Positions 23,584-32,411 of a stretch of DNA of 36,066 bases are shown here, piece after piece (positions within the stretch are counted from its first letter, which is position 1; each line of letters opens with the position of its first letter). The notes under the pieces are model-generated. The model was not told the origin of the DNA, made no database searches, and was given only the letters and a program-made list of their open reading frames with translations. The stretch is from Desulfosporosinus sp. Lineage in GTDB: Bacteria > Bacillota > Desulfitobacteriia > Desulfitobacteriales > Desulfitobacteriaceae. The stretch is from positions 269 through 36,334 of the forward strand of contig DAIEHY010000006.1 of the NCBI GenBank assembly GCA_027353165.1, given 5' to 3'. Position numbers and translations under genes: made by a program.

Positions 23584-24998
23584 TGACAGAGAAAGTAGAA
23601 AGTACAAAAAAAGTCAAAATCCCTCGTCATGAAATGCCTTGCCAAGACCCTCAGGAGAGAGCGCATAACTTTGAGGAAGTCGCTCTAGGTTATACTCAGG
23701 AGATGGCGGTAGAAGAAGCTAAACGTTGTTTGCAATGTAAAAAGCCGTTATGCGTGACAGGTTGCCCTGTTGAAGTCCTCATTCCGGATTTTGTCAAGCA
23801 AATTGCTCAAGGAGATTTCCAAGAAGCGGGAAGAGTCCTGAAAATTAAAAATTCATTACCTGCCGTTTGTGGACGGGTATGTCCTCAAGAAGCTCAATGC
23901 GAAAGCAAATGTATTTTAGGGATCAAAGGGGAATCCGTTGCTATTGGCCGACTTGAACGTTTTGCTGCAGATTTTGGTATGAAGTCAGAAGAAGTTAAGT
24001 TTGAGAAACCAGTCCAAAGTGGAAAACGAGTCGCAATTATCGGAGCTGGTCCTGCTGGTTTAGCATGTGCTGGGGATTTGGCAAAAGCCGGTCATGCGGT
24101 GACAGTTTTAGAAGCGTTGCATGTTGCCGGGGGAGTTCTAATGTATGGGATACCTCAGTTCCGTTTGCCGAAGGAAATTGTGCAGACTGAGATTGCTAAC
24201 CTCAAAAAAATGGGGGTAGAAATTCTCACGAATCAAGTCGTCGGAAAAGTCACGTCTGTCGATGAGCTTATGGAAAACGGATACGATGCAGTATTTATTG
24301 GTACAGGTGCTGGGCTTCCGTATTTTATGGATATTCCCGGCGAGAATCTCAATGGAGTGTATTCAGCCAATGAGTTTTTAACACGGACTAATTTAATGAA
24401 GGGTTACAAGTTCCCCGACTATGCTACTCCTGTAAAAGTTGGGAAAAATGTCGCTGTTCTCGGGGCAGGGAATGTTGCGATGGACTCTGCGCGTACTGCT
24501 TTACGTTTAGGCGCCGAAAATGTTTACATTATCTATCGTAGGTCGCGTGATGAAATGCCAGCAAGGAAAGAAGAACTTGAACACGCAGAGGAAGAAGGCA
24601 TCCAATTCCGGCTCTTAACTAATCCTGTTTCCATTCAAGGGGATGAGCGTGGTTGGATCAAAAGTCTGACCTGCCTGCGCTATGAGCTCGGAGAACCAGA
24701 CGCGTCAGGACGACGCGCTCCAGTAGCCATTCAGGGATCAGAATTTGAGATTCCAATGGATACTGTGGTTGTGGCAATTGGACAAGGACCAAACCCCTTG
24801 GTAACAACCTCAACTCCTGGTTTGGAGTTAAATAGACGAGGAAATATTGTTGCTGACGCTGAAACGTTAATGACTTCAAAACCTGGAGTTTTCGCAGGCG
24901 GAGATATTGTAACAGGTGCAGCTACGGTTATTTTGGCTATGGGAGCAGGTAAGAAAGCAGCTGCAGGCATCGATCAATATCTAAAATCGCAAAGCTAA
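23583..24998 (+). CDS. nfnB: NfnB/SudA-like large subunit, glutamate synthase small-subunit family
   Basis: 471 residues. Two cysteine clusters for [4Fe-4S] centres lie near the N-terminus (CLQCKKPLCVTGCPV and VCGRVCPQEAQCESKC). They are followed by an FAD dinucleotide motif (IIGAGPAGLACAG), an NADPH-binding motif (VLGAGNVAMDSART with YRRSRDEMPAR) and the closing FAD block AGGDIVTGAATVILAMGAGKKAA. It is often annotated as a GltA/GltD glutamate synthase subunit, but the adjacent FNR-like subunit and absence of a large GltB point to Nfn or Sud. GAAGGAGGGC precedes the ATG; start and previous stop share a base. Confidence 0.9.
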   Translation: MTEKVESTKKVKIPRHEMPCQDPQERAHNFEEVALGYTQEMAVEEAKRCLQCKKPLCVTGCPVEVLIPDFVKQIAQGDFQEAGRVLKIKNSLPAVCGRVCPQEAQCESKCILGIKGESVAIGRLERFAADFGMKSEEVKFEKPVQSGKRVAIIGAGPAGLACAGDLAKAGHAVTVLEALHVAGGVLMYGIPQFRLPKEIVQTEIANLKKMGVEILTNQVVGKVTSVDELMENGYDAVFIGTGAGLPYFMDIPGENLNGVYSANEFLTRTNLMKGYKFPDYATPVKVGKNVAVLGAGNVAMDSARTALRLGAENVYIIYRRSRDEMPARKEELEHAEEEGIQFRLLTNPVSIQGDERGWIKSLTCLRYELGEPDASGRRAPVAIQGSEFEIPMDTVVVAIGQGPNPLVTTSTPGLELNRRGNIVADAETLMTSKPGVFAGGDIVTGAATVILAMGAGKKAAAGIDQYLKSQS

Positions 24999-25019
24999 AG
25001 CTAGTTATCGAGGCTTCTA

Positions 25020-25066
25020 CCCCCACTTGAAGTTCGCGAAGAACCCCCACTTCTAAAAGTGGGGGT
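25020..25066 (+). promoter_or_regulatory. Hairpin with duplicated 5' arm before folD
   Basis: CCCCCACTT occurs twice (25020-25028 and 25044-25052), and either copy can pair with AAGTGGGGG (25057-25065). The near copy gives a tight stem with a CTAA loop. The following TCTTAAAAATA is a poor T-run. The stretch may be a weak terminator or an either-or fold. Confidence 0.5.
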
Positions 25067-25098
25067 CTTAAAAATAGGATCAAAGGAGTGTGGGTCTC

Positions 25099-25950
25099 TT
25101 GTCACAATTGTTGGATGGCAAAGCAGTGTCCAAAATTCTTAAGGAAGAAATTCGTGAGGAAATTGCACAGTGGAAAGACAAAGGAGTGCAACCTAAATTA
25201 GCCGTAATCTTAGTAGGAGATGACCCAGCTTCCGTGGTTTATGCCCGTTCCAAGCAGAAAGTCTGTGAAGGGATTGGCATGGGTTTTGAGCTTTTTACAA
25301 TGCCAGGAGCAACGCCTGAAGCAGATGTCTTGGCGCGGATTGAAAGCCTTAACAATGATCCGGGAGTTCATGGCATCATGATTGAACTTCCGCTTCCAAA
25401 GGGAATGCGAAAAGAAAAGATTATGGCTGCCGTCCGACCAGATAAGGATGTTGACGGAGTTCATCCTATTAATCGAGGTTATATTTTGAGCGGCGAGGAA
25501 GGGTTATTCCCTGCTACTCCACAGAGTTGTATTGAGCTGCTGCTTCGTTCGGGAGTCGAGATTTCCGGGAAGCATGTCGTGATCGTCGGACGGGGAGAAA
25601 CGGTTGGTAAACCGTTAGTCTTCTTGATTCTAAAGCATAATGCCACTGTGACTATTTGTCACTCCAAAACCCCTGATTTAGGAGCGTTTACCCGTCAGGC
25701 TGATATTTTAATTGCTGCCGTAGGTCGTGCTAAACTGATCAAAAAGGATATGGTTAAAGCGGGAGCGATCGTCGTCGATGCAGGAATTAACGAAACTCCA
25801 GAAGGAATTTGTGGAGATGTCGATTTCCAAGCAGTTCAAGACGTAGCTTCATTAATTTCTCCGGTGCCTGGTGGAGTTGGTTCGTTGACCACCGCCTTAA
25901 TTATGCGCAATGTACTTAAGGGAATCGTTCTACAGGGGGGAGCGCGTTAA
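25099..25950 (+). CDS. folD: Methylene-THF dehydrogenase / methenyl-THF cyclohydrolase
   Basis: 283 residues, bifunctional enzyme interconverting 5,10-methylene-, methenyl- and 10-formyl-THF. The catalytic lysine motif YARSKQKVCE, LPLPKGM, the DKDVDGVHPIN block, GRGETVGKP and the closing PVPGGVGSLTTALIMRN are present. The last S-x-I-V of the usual GRSxIVGKP is replaced by G-E-T-V, a mild variation. TTG at 25099 stands 10 bases after AAAGGAG; the GTG at 25090 is one base from it and less likely. It overlaps fchA by one base. Confidence 0.94.
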   Translation: MSQLLDGKAVSKILKEEIREEIAQWKDKGVQPKLAVILVGDDPASVVYARSKQKVCEGIGMGFELFTMPGATPEADVLARIESLNNDPGVHGIMIELPLPKGMRKEKIMAAVRPDKDVDGVHPINRGYILSGEEGLFPATPQSCIELLLRSGVEISGKHVVIVGRGETVGKPLVFLILKHNATVTICHSKTPDLGAFTRQADILIAAVGRAKLIKKDMVKAGAIVVDAGINETPEGICGDVDFQAVQDVASLISPVPGGVGSLTTALIMRNVLKGIVLQGGAR

Positions 25951-26585
25951 TGGATACGAATAAGATTTGGGAGTGGACGACGGAGGAATTTTTGACGGTG
26001 TCTGCTAGTTCTTCCCCAACACCGGGCGGTGGAAGTGTCTCCGCTTATGTGGGAGCACTGGCTGCCTCTATGACCTGTATGGTGGCAAACCTGACAGTTG
26101 GTAAGGAGAAGTATAAAGAGGTTGAACCTGAAGTGAAAGAGATATTGGCTGAAGCGGAAAAAGTCCTTGGCTTGTTGAAAACTGGGTTAAGTCAGGATAT
26201 TGCCGAATTCTCCAATTTCATGGATGTTCTGAAATTACCAAAAGGCACAGATGAGGAAAAGGCTGTTCGTGCTGGCAAAATGCAGGAGGTCTTAGTCTCG
26301 GCAACAGATACTCCACTCGGAATTTCCCAAAACTGTTTCAGAGTATTGCAATTAGCACAGAAGTTAGCTCCGATCGGAAATAAAGGCGCAATTAGTGATG
26401 TCGGCGTGTCTGCTTATCTGGCTGAAAGTGCCCTTAAATCAGCCATGCTTAGTGTCGATATAAACCTACCTGGAATTAAGGATGAAGGATATCAAGAGCG
26501 AGTTAAGGCTGAACGCGCGCGTCTTTTCGAACAAGCTGCACTTATTTGTGCCGAGACAGTCGCTGTGGTACAAAGTCGGATGTAG
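25950..26585 (+). CDS. fchA: Cyclodeaminase/cyclohydrolase family protein
   Basis: 211 residues, all-helical FTCD-C family. SSSPTPGGGSVSAYVGALAASM is the glycine-rich signature (listed here in part), and VANLTVGKEKYKEVE and NKGAISDVGVSAYLAE are conserved. It acts as formimino-THF cyclodeaminase or methenyl-THF cyclohydrolase. Coupling to folD (TAATG) supports a role in C1-THF flow. No glutamate formiminotransferase is adjacent, which argues against histidine degradation. Confidence 0.9.
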   Translation: MDTNKIWEWTTEEFLTVSASSSPTPGGGSVSAYVGALAASMTCMVANLTVGKEKYKEVEPEVKEILAEAEKVLGLLKTGLSQDIAEFSNFMDVLKLPKGTDEEKAVRAGKMQEVLVSATDTPLGISQNCFRVLQLAQKLAPIGNKGAISDVGVSAYLAESALKSAMLSVDINLPGIKDEGYQERVKAERARLFEQAALICAETVAVVQSRM

Positions 26586-26587
26586 AA

Positions 26588-26692
26588 TTCGTGGTTCGTG
26601 GTTCGTGGTTCGTGGTTCGTGGTTTGCGGTTCGAACCTTGGACTTCGGATTATGATCTCGAACAACGAATCTCAAATATCGAATATCGATAA
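26588..26692. repeat. Period-7 sequence with true tandem heptamers, fchA-xseA gap
   Basis: From 26591: GTGGTTC four times, GTGGTTT, GCGGTTC, GAACCTT, GGACTTC, GGATTAT, GATCTCG, AACAACG, AATCTCA, AATATCG twice, then ATAAAAA. The start is an exact tandem repeat that decays into degenerate heptads while keeping the frame of seven for about 100 bases. Confidence 0.85.
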
Positions 26693-26730
26693 AAAAGTGG
26701 GGTGGAATTATTTCCTCCCCACTTTTCTTT
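26693..26730 (+). terminator. Rho-independent terminator before xseA
   Basis: AAAAGTGGGG pairs with CCCCACTTTT, then CTTT. It lies just before the xseA start; a TGTTATGAT immediately downstream could be an extended -10 for xseA. Confidence 0.75.
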
Positions 26731-26759
26731 ATGTTATGATAGGCATTGAGGTGAAGTTT

Positions 26760-27962
26760 GTGCCAAAGATATGGACAGTAGCTGAACTTGTCAGTCAAAT
26801 TGGCTACGTTCTGCAGGAACGAGGGGAACTGCAAAATTGTTGGATCAGTGGTGAGCTTTCCAACTTCAAAAATCATCGTGCCTCTGGGCATTGGTATTTT
26901 ACTCTGAAAGACGAGTCATCGAGTCTTAAAGGGGTAATGTTTAAAAGCCGATCAGAACGCGTGCGTTTTATCCCAACCGATGGGCTAAAAGTGGTCATTC
27001 GGGGAAATATCCGTATCTATGAACGTGAGGGTACGATTCAGTTTTACGCGGAAGAGATGGAACCAAGTGGATTAGGCCAACTTTACCTAGCGTTTGAGCA
27101 ACTTAAACTAAAGCTTGCTGGGGAAGGTCTATTTGATCCCAAGCGAAAAAAGGAAATCCCCCGTTATCCTAAGCGAATTGGAATAGTGACAAGCCCGACT
27201 GGAGCGGCAATTCGAGATATTCTTAACATTATGGAGCGCCGGCACCCTAAGATGTCCTGGGTTCTAGCGCCTACAGCTGTACAGGGGGAGGCGGCGCCTC
27301 GAGAAGTGGCTCAGGCGATCGCTCGGCTCAATCGCTTAAGAACGGTCGATGTGATCATTGTCGGTCGAGGTGGGGGATCACTGGAAGAACTTTGGGCCTT
27401 TAATACTGAAGTAGTGGCTCGCGCCATTGCCGCATCGGTCATACCCGTAATTTCTGCAGTTGGGCATGAAACTGATGTGACTATCTCGGACTATGTGGCA
27501 GACCTTCGAGCTCCGACTCCGTCTGCTGCAGCTGAGTTGGCTGTGCCTATTCTACAGGATATACAGTTTCAAGTGAATCAACTTCTTGATCAACTTCAAA
27601 GTGGGATGAGAACGATTATTGAGCGAAAGCGTCAGAGTCTGGAGGGAATCTCTAATAGAGGCCCCCTTAAAGATCCTTTTTGGCGTATTGATCAAAATCG
27701 ACAACGCTTGGATACACTACAAATGCGCCTTCAAGAAGGCTTGACTAGATTTGTAGCGGATAAAAATGGTATACTAAAACTATTCGCTGCCAAGCTAAAC
27801 CTGTTGAGTCCCTTGGCTATTTTAGGCCGAGGATACTCGTTGACGTATGATCAAGAAGGGAATCTCCTGCGTTCAATGGATCAGGTGGAGTGCCACCAGC
27901 AGGTACGGGTTCGCCTAGGTGAAGGAAGTCTGCGCTGCGAAGTGTTAGAGAAGGAGTTATAA
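26760..27962 (+). CDS. xseA: Exodeoxyribonuclease VII large subunit
   Basis: 400 residues. N-terminal OB-fold (WTVAELVSQI, CWISGELSNFKNH, SGHWYFTLKD), then the catalytic domain with GIVTSPTGAAIRDI, VIIVGRGGGSLEELWAFN, AVGHETDVTISDYVADLRAPTPSAAAE read in parts, and a C-terminal coiled coil ending in LGRGYSL. The GTG at 26760 lies 5 bases after GAGGTGA (26748-26754). The frame stays open back to 26598, but that extension only translates the heptamer repeat and the terminator, so it is rejected. Confidence 0.95.
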   Translation: MPKIWTVAELVSQIGYVLQERGELQNCWISGELSNFKNHRASGHWYFTLKDESSSLKGVMFKSRSERVRFIPTDGLKVVIRGNIRIYEREGTIQFYAEEMEPSGLGQLYLAFEQLKLKLAGEGLFDPKRKKEIPRYPKRIGIVTSPTGAAIRDILNIMERRHPKMSWVLAPTAVQGEAAPREVAQAIARLNRLRTVDVIIVGRGGGSLEELWAFNTEVVARAIAASVIPVISAVGHETDVTISDYVADLRAPTPSAAAELAVPILQDIQFQVNQLLDQLQSGMRTIIERKRQSLEGISNRGPLKDPFWRIDQNRQRLDTLQMRLQEGLTRFVADKNGILKLFAAKLNLLSPLAILGRGYSLTYDQEGNLLRSMDQVECHQQVRVRLGEGSLRCEVLEKEL

Positions 27963-27965
27963 TCC

Positions 27966-28322
27966 ATGAGCAAAGATAAATGGCTTGATGACCTCTTTCA
28001 GGAGCCTTCTGGGGAAGTGATTATGGAAGAAGTGCTTGCCTTTGAGGAAACGCAAGCTGATAGTAAAGAACAGGAATCAGAAGTCATGACCCTAGAAAAA
28101 GGACTTGAAAATTTAGAACTAATTGTTAAAACTCTGGAACAAAAAGATCTTCCCTTGGAAAAGGCTTTAAACCTATTCAAGGAGGGGGTGGGTTTAGTTC
28201 AGCATTGTTCTAATGTCTTGGATCTAGCGGAAAAACAGATGGAAATTCTACTTGAAGGTCCAGATGGACAGTTGCAGATAAGACCTGCCAGTTTTGATGG
28301 GAAGGATGAACAGCGTGTTTAA
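27966..28322 (+). CDS. xseB: Exodeoxyribonuclease VII small subunit, extended
   Basis: 118 residues. The last ~75 are a normal XseB helical hairpin (LEKGLENLELIVKTLEQKDLPLEKALNLFKEGVGL in part). About 38 extra residues at the N-terminus are strongly acidic (EEVLAFEETQADSKEQESE). AAGGAG 8 bases before the ATG supports the long form. An internal ATG at 28085 would give the short form but lacks a good site. Confidence 0.92.
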   Translation: MSKDKWLDDLFQEPSGEVIMEEVLAFEETQADSKEQESEVMTLEKGLENLELIVKTLEQKDLPLEKALNLFKEGVGLVQHCSNVLDLAEKQMEILLEGPDGQLQIRPASFDGKDEQRV

Positions 28323-29181
28323 GGAAACGTTCCAACGTTATCTTACAATGTTTGAACAAACTCTTGCCCAATTACCGTGGGGAACTGATGTCTTAAATCA
28401 AAGTATGTACTATTCTCTGGTTGGCGGAGGTAAACGTATTCGACCTGTTTTAGCACTCGCTTCGGCGGAAACTGTCGGTGGTAATCCAGAACTCATTGCA
28501 CCTGCGGCTGTTGCGCTTGAGCTCATTCATACATACTCTTTAATTCATGATGATTTACCAGCCATGGATAATGATGACTACCGAAGGGGAAGATTATCTA
28601 ATCACAAGGTTTTCGGAGAAGCTAACGCTATCTTAGCTGGAGACGGATTGCTCACCTATGCCTTCGAATTATTGGCTGATCCTCAACTAGGTCAACCTGA
28701 AAGACAGCTGCGCATTATACGAGACGTTGCCATTGCGGCCGGAAAGACCGGTATGGTTGGGGGGCAGGTTGCTGATGTAGCTGGAGAGGGAAAATCACTG
28801 ACCTTGAACGAGATTGAGGAGATTCATAAAGCGAAAACAGGTGCCTTGCTGACGGCTTCTGCCCGGCTCGGCGGGATTTTGGCAGGGGGCACTGAGGAGC
28901 AGATTCTAGCCTTGACCTGCTATGCTCAAGCCTTGGGCTTAGCTTTCCAAATTAAAGATGATATTTTAGATGTCGTTGGGGATAGTGAGACTCTGGGAAA
29001 GCCAGCTGGTAGTGATCAGCGTCAAAATAAGGCGACTTATGTTTCTTTGCTAGGATTAACAGGTGCGGAGCAGCAGTTACATGCCCAAATCCAAGCTGCA
29101 TTGTCTGCGTTAAAGCCCTTTGGCGAAGAACCAATTTTTTTAAGTGAGCTAGCCTACTATATTGAACAACGTCAGCATTAA
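28315..29181 (+). CDS. ispA: Polyprenyl (farnesyl) diphosphate synthase
   Basis: About 288 residues, short-chain trans-prenyltransferase making GPP/FPP. GGGKRIRP for IPP binding, the first aspartate motif LIHDDLPAMDNDD, AGDGLLTYAFE, and the second motif FQIKDDILDVVGD are present. GTG 28315 stands 8 bases after GGAAGGA; ATG 28306 and 28297 also open the frame but overlap or precede that site. The start lies within the end of xseB, so coupling is likely. Confidence 0.93.
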   Translation: MFKETFQRYLTMFEQTLAQLPWGTDVLNQSMYYSLVGGGKRIRPVLALASAETVGGNPELIAPAAVALELIHTYSLIHDDLPAMDNDDYRRGRLSNHKVFGEANAILAGDGLLTYAFELLADPQLGQPERQLRIIRDVAIAAGKTGMVGGQVADVAGEGKSLTLNEIEEIHKAKTGALLTASARLGGILAGGTEEQILALTCYAQALGLAFQIKDDILDVVGDSETLGKPAGSDQRQNKATYVSLLGLTGAEQQLHAQIQAALSALKPFGEEPIFLSELAYYIEQRQH

Positions 29182-29195
29182 AAGAGGTCGTTTGT

Positions 29196-29636
29196 ATGCC
29201 AATAATCCCTAGTATTTTAAACAATGCTATTTTAAATTCTGCTATGATAGCATGGCTGATTGCCCAGATACTGAAAGTCATAGTCAATCTCATTATACTA
29301 AAAAAACTGAGCTTTCATTTAATGTTGAGCTCCGGTGGTTTCCCAAGTTCCCATTCCGCAACGGTGAGCGCTTTAGCCTTGGGAATTGGGAAATACTATG
29401 GATGGAATTCACCGATTTTTGCAGTAGCCATAGTTTTTGGTATGATAGTACTCTATGATGCTGCCGGGGTACGACGTGCAGCAGGCAAACAGGCAGAAGT
29501 TCTAAATTTGTTAATTGAACGCTTATATCATGGCCCTGACCCTGCCCAAAAGAAGTTAAAGGAACTGATTGGCCACACTCCTTTGGAAGTTTTCGGGGGT
29601 GTACTGGTTGGGATTAGTGTGGGGCTCTTGTTTTAA
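29196..29636 (+). CDS. Divergent PAP2 family (DUF212) membrane protein
   Basis: 146 residues, about four membrane helices. Conserved blocks are GGFPSSHSATVSALA, YDAAGVRRAAGKQAEVLN and GHTPLEVFGGVLVG. It is related to the PAP2 acid phosphatase fold, so a lipid phosphate substrate is possible; its place between ispA and dxs suggests prenyl lipids. The reaction is not established for the family. Confidence 0.9.
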   Translation: MPIIPSILNNAILNSAMIAWLIAQILKVIVNLIILKKLSFHLMLSSGGFPSSHSATVSALALGIGKYYGWNSPIFAVAIVFGMIVLYDAAGVRRAAGKQAEVLNLLIERLYHGPDPAQKKLKELIGHTPLEVFGGVLVGISVGLLF

Positions 29637-29680
29637 CGAGTTGGGACTTAACCGGACCAAAAAATGAGGGGGCAAATAGG

Positions 29681-31567
29681 ATGGGGCTACTCGGGACAAT
29701 TCAAGAGCCAAAGGATTTGCGCTTGTTAGACTTGACCGAGCTAAAAACACTAGCGCAGGAGATTCGGCAAGAAATGATCGATGTGGTTTCCAAAAATGGA
29801 GGACATTTGGCGCCGAACCTTGGAGTGGTAGAACTTACCTTGGCTTTACACCGGATATTTGATAGCCCTAACGACAAGATTGTCTGGGATGTAGGTCATC
29901 AGACTTATGTCCATAAGCTATTAACAGGTCGCTTAGAACGTTTTAAGACCATTCGTAAATATCAGGGATTATCCGGTTTTCCAAAACGAGGGGAAAGTGC
30001 CCATGATTGCTTTGAAACAGGACATTCCAGTACCTCGATTTCAGCGGCAGTGGGGTTTGCAAAAGCTCGAGATGTTCTAAAGGAGAAACACCACGTAGTG
30101 GCCGTAATTGGGGATGGGGCAATGACCGGCGGAATGGCCTACGAGGCGTTAAATCATGCGGGTCATAGTGAAACGAATTTAATTGTGGTTTTGAATGATA
30201 ACGAAATGTCGATCTCTCCTAATGTAGGGGCAATGTCAACTTATCTCAATCGTCTGAGAACAGACCCGCTTTATGATAAACGTAAAGAAGATCTGGAGTA
30301 CCTCCTTAAACGTATTCCGGGTATTGGAACAAAAGTTGCAAAGTTGGCAGCTAAAGCAAAAGATAGTTTGAAGTATCTGCTTGTTCCAGGTGTTATCTTC
30401 GAAGAATTAGGTTTCACGTATTTAGGACCCGTTGACGGACATGAGCAGGTCTTGCTTGAAGAGGTACTTGACCAAGCTAAAAATAAAAAGGGCCCCGTTC
30501 TGGTCCACATCTTAACCCATAAAGGGCAGGGCTATAAACCTGCAGAGGAGAATCCGGATATCTTTCATGGTGTGGGTCCCTTTGACCCAGCGACTGGAAT
30601 GATAACTAAAAAGGCTGCCCCGCCCACTTACACGGCAGTTTTCGGTAATACTCTTTGTGCACTGGCCAGTCAGGATTCGAGGATTGTAGCAATCACAGCC
30701 GCTATGCCCAGCGGAACCGGACTCAATATGTTTGCTGAACAATTCCCAGAACGTTTTTTTGATGTCGGAATCGCGGAACAACATGCTGTAACGTTTGCTG
30801 CAGGATTAGCTTTTGGGGGTTTAAAACCTGTCGTGGCGATCTATTCCACGTTTTATCAGAGAGCGTATGACCAAGTACTGCACGATGTTTGTTTACAGGA
30901 AGCTAATGTAGTTTTAGCAATCGATCGGGCTGGGGTCGTTGGAGATGATGGACCAACGCATCACGGAGTCTTTGATATTTCCATGTTTAGAATTATTCCG
31001 AACTTGATTTTCATGGCACCGAAAGATGAAAATGAGTTACGTAATATGCTGTATACCGCCTTACAACAAAATGGGCCCGTTGCTTTGCGCTATCCGAGAT
31101 CAGTAGGTCAAGGTGTGACCTTGGATGATACCCTCGAGTTAATCCCAATTGGCAAAGCTGAGGTATTGCGGGACGGACGAGATGTAACTTTAATAGGGGT
31201 TGGTCCCTTAGTGCAGACCTGTTTACTGGCCGCTCAGGAATTACGACACCAAGGTGTCGATGCGGCAGTCATTAACTTGCGTTATATTAATCCGCTTGAT
31301 CGCGATGTACTTTCCCACTATGCGCAACTTACGAAAAAATTCATTACTATTGAAGACCATTCCCTCAAGGGAGGTATGGGCAGCTCGATTTTGGAATTTC
31401 TTGAAGAGGAAGGTATCAATAACGTAAGGGTAGAGCGCTTGGGATATCCTGGATTCGTCGAGCAAGGATCAATTTCTCAACTTTTCATGGCCCACGGATT
31501 ATCAATCAAAGGTATAGTGCAAGCCGCTGAACGATTGCAATTATTTCGCCGGGTGGCACAATCATAG
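29681..31567 (+). CDS. dxs: 1-deoxy-D-xylulose-5-phosphate synthase
   Basis: 628 residues, thiamine diphosphate enzyme condensing pyruvate and glyceraldehyde 3-phosphate, the first step of the MEP pathway. WDVGHQTYVHKLLTGR, the ThDP motif GDGAMTGGMAYEALN, the catalytic Glu block GIAEQHAVTFAAGLA and DRAGVVGDDGPTHHGVFD are intact. GAGGGGG stands 8 bases before the ATG. With ispA upstream it forms an isoprenoid pair. Confidence 0.96.
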   Translation: MGLLGTIQEPKDLRLLDLTELKTLAQEIRQEMIDVVSKNGGHLAPNLGVVELTLALHRIFDSPNDKIVWDVGHQTYVHKLLTGRLERFKTIRKYQGLSGFPKRGESAHDCFETGHSSTSISAAVGFAKARDVLKEKHHVVAVIGDGAMTGGMAYEALNHAGHSETNLIVVLNDNEMSISPNVGAMSTYLNRLRTDPLYDKRKEDLEYLLKRIPGIGTKVAKLAAKAKDSLKYLLVPGVIFEELGFTYLGPVDGHEQVLLEEVLDQAKNKKGPVLVHILTHKGQGYKPAEENPDIFHGVGPFDPATGMITKKAAPPTYTAVFGNTLCALASQDSRIVAITAAMPSGTGLNMFAEQFPERFFDVGIAEQHAVTFAAGLAFGGLKPVVAIYSTFYQRAYDQVLHDVCLQEANVVLAIDRAGVVGDDGPTHHGVFDISMFRIIPNLIFMAPKDENELRNMLYTALQQNGPVALRYPRSVGQGVTLDDTLELIPIGKAEVLRDGRDVTLIGVGPLVQTCLLAAQELRHQGVDAAVINLRYINPLDRDVLSHYAQLTKKFITIEDHSLKGGMGSSILEFLEEEGINNVRVERLGYPGFVEQGSISQLFMAHGLSIKGIVQAAERLQLFRRVAQS

Positions 31568-31599
31568 ATGGGTTCTCTTAGATAAAAGGAAGGGATACA

Positions 31600-32409
31600 G
31601 TGGCTAAAGGAAAAGAACGCATTGATATTTTAATGGTCAAAAATGGATTGTCGTCTAGTCGTGAAAAGGCGAAAGCAACCATCATGGCTGGGGTGGTGTT
31701 TGTTGGGGGACAGCGGGTAGACAAGCCAGGTGCTGAATTGCCAGAAAACGCTGTGATCGAATTAAAAGGGGAAGTTCTCCCATTTGTTTCACGTGGAGGA
31801 TTAAAATTGGCTAAAGCGGTAGATGCCTTCCGGATTCCATTTAAGGATCAAGTCGTTGCTGATATTGGCTCTTCCACAGGAGGTTTTACGGATTGTGCTT
31901 TGCAAAATGGCGCTAAACGAGTCTATGCTGTGGATGTAGGGTACGGACAGTTGGATTGGAAGCTGCGGACGGATCCTCGCGTCGTCTCCATGGAACGTGT
32001 GAATGCCCGCTATCTGAATCAGGACTCCCTTCCGGAAAAGGTTGACTGGGTCGTTTCTGATGTCGCATTTATCTCAATCACTAAGATCTTTCCGGCCATG
32101 ATCGCTATTCTTAAAGATGGAGGGCAAGTCATGTCGCTTGTGAAGCCACAATTTGAGGCTGGACGAGAGCATGTGGGGAAAAAAGGCGTTGTCAAAGATG
32201 AAAATATTCATAAACAAGTATTACAAACTGTGCTCGGTGAGGCGGAAAAGCTAGGCTTTCATATCTTAGGTTTGGATTATTCGCCAATTCGTGGTCCTGA
32301 GGGAAATATCGAGTACTTAGCTTGGCTGGGTTTAGGTGATGAATTAAGCATAGATTGGCATCAAGAGCTGGAACGCGTAGTTCACGACGCTCGGAAAGAG
32401 ACGGAATAG
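31600..32409 (+). CDS. tlyA: TlyA family rRNA 2'-O-methyltransferase (YqxC-like)
   Basis: 269 residues. N-terminal S4 RNA-binding domain (RIDILMVKNGLSSSREKAK...AGVVFVGGQRVDKPG), then an FtsJ-like methyltransferase domain with the SAM motif VADIGSSTGGFTDCALQ, VDWVVSDVAFIS and VKPQFEAGR. The old name haemolysin A is misleading. GTG start after AAGGAAGGG. Two bases separate its stop from nadK. Confidence 0.93.
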   Translation: MAKGKERIDILMVKNGLSSSREKAKATIMAGVVFVGGQRVDKPGAELPENAVIELKGEVLPFVSRGGLKLAKAVDAFRIPFKDQVVADIGSSTGGFTDCALQNGAKRVYAVDVGYGQLDWKLRTDPRVVSMERVNARYLNQDSLPEKVDWVVSDVAFISITKIFPAMIAILKDGGQVMSLVKPQFEAGREHVGKKGVVKDENIHKQVLQTVLGEAEKLGFHILGLDYSPIRGPEGNIEYLAWLGLGDELSIDWHQELERVVHDARKETE

Positions 32410-32411
32410 CG

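Noticed and set aside
26598-26759. N-terminal extension of XseA
   Set aside because: The extra residues come from the GTGGTTC heptamers and a terminator stem; the GTG at 26760 has an SD and gives the normal XseA start.
26466-26891. 141-codon - strand ORF over fchA, the heptamers and xseA
   Set aside because: Its middle is a low-complexity NHEPRTT-type translation of the heptamer repeat; both flanks belong to real + strand genes.
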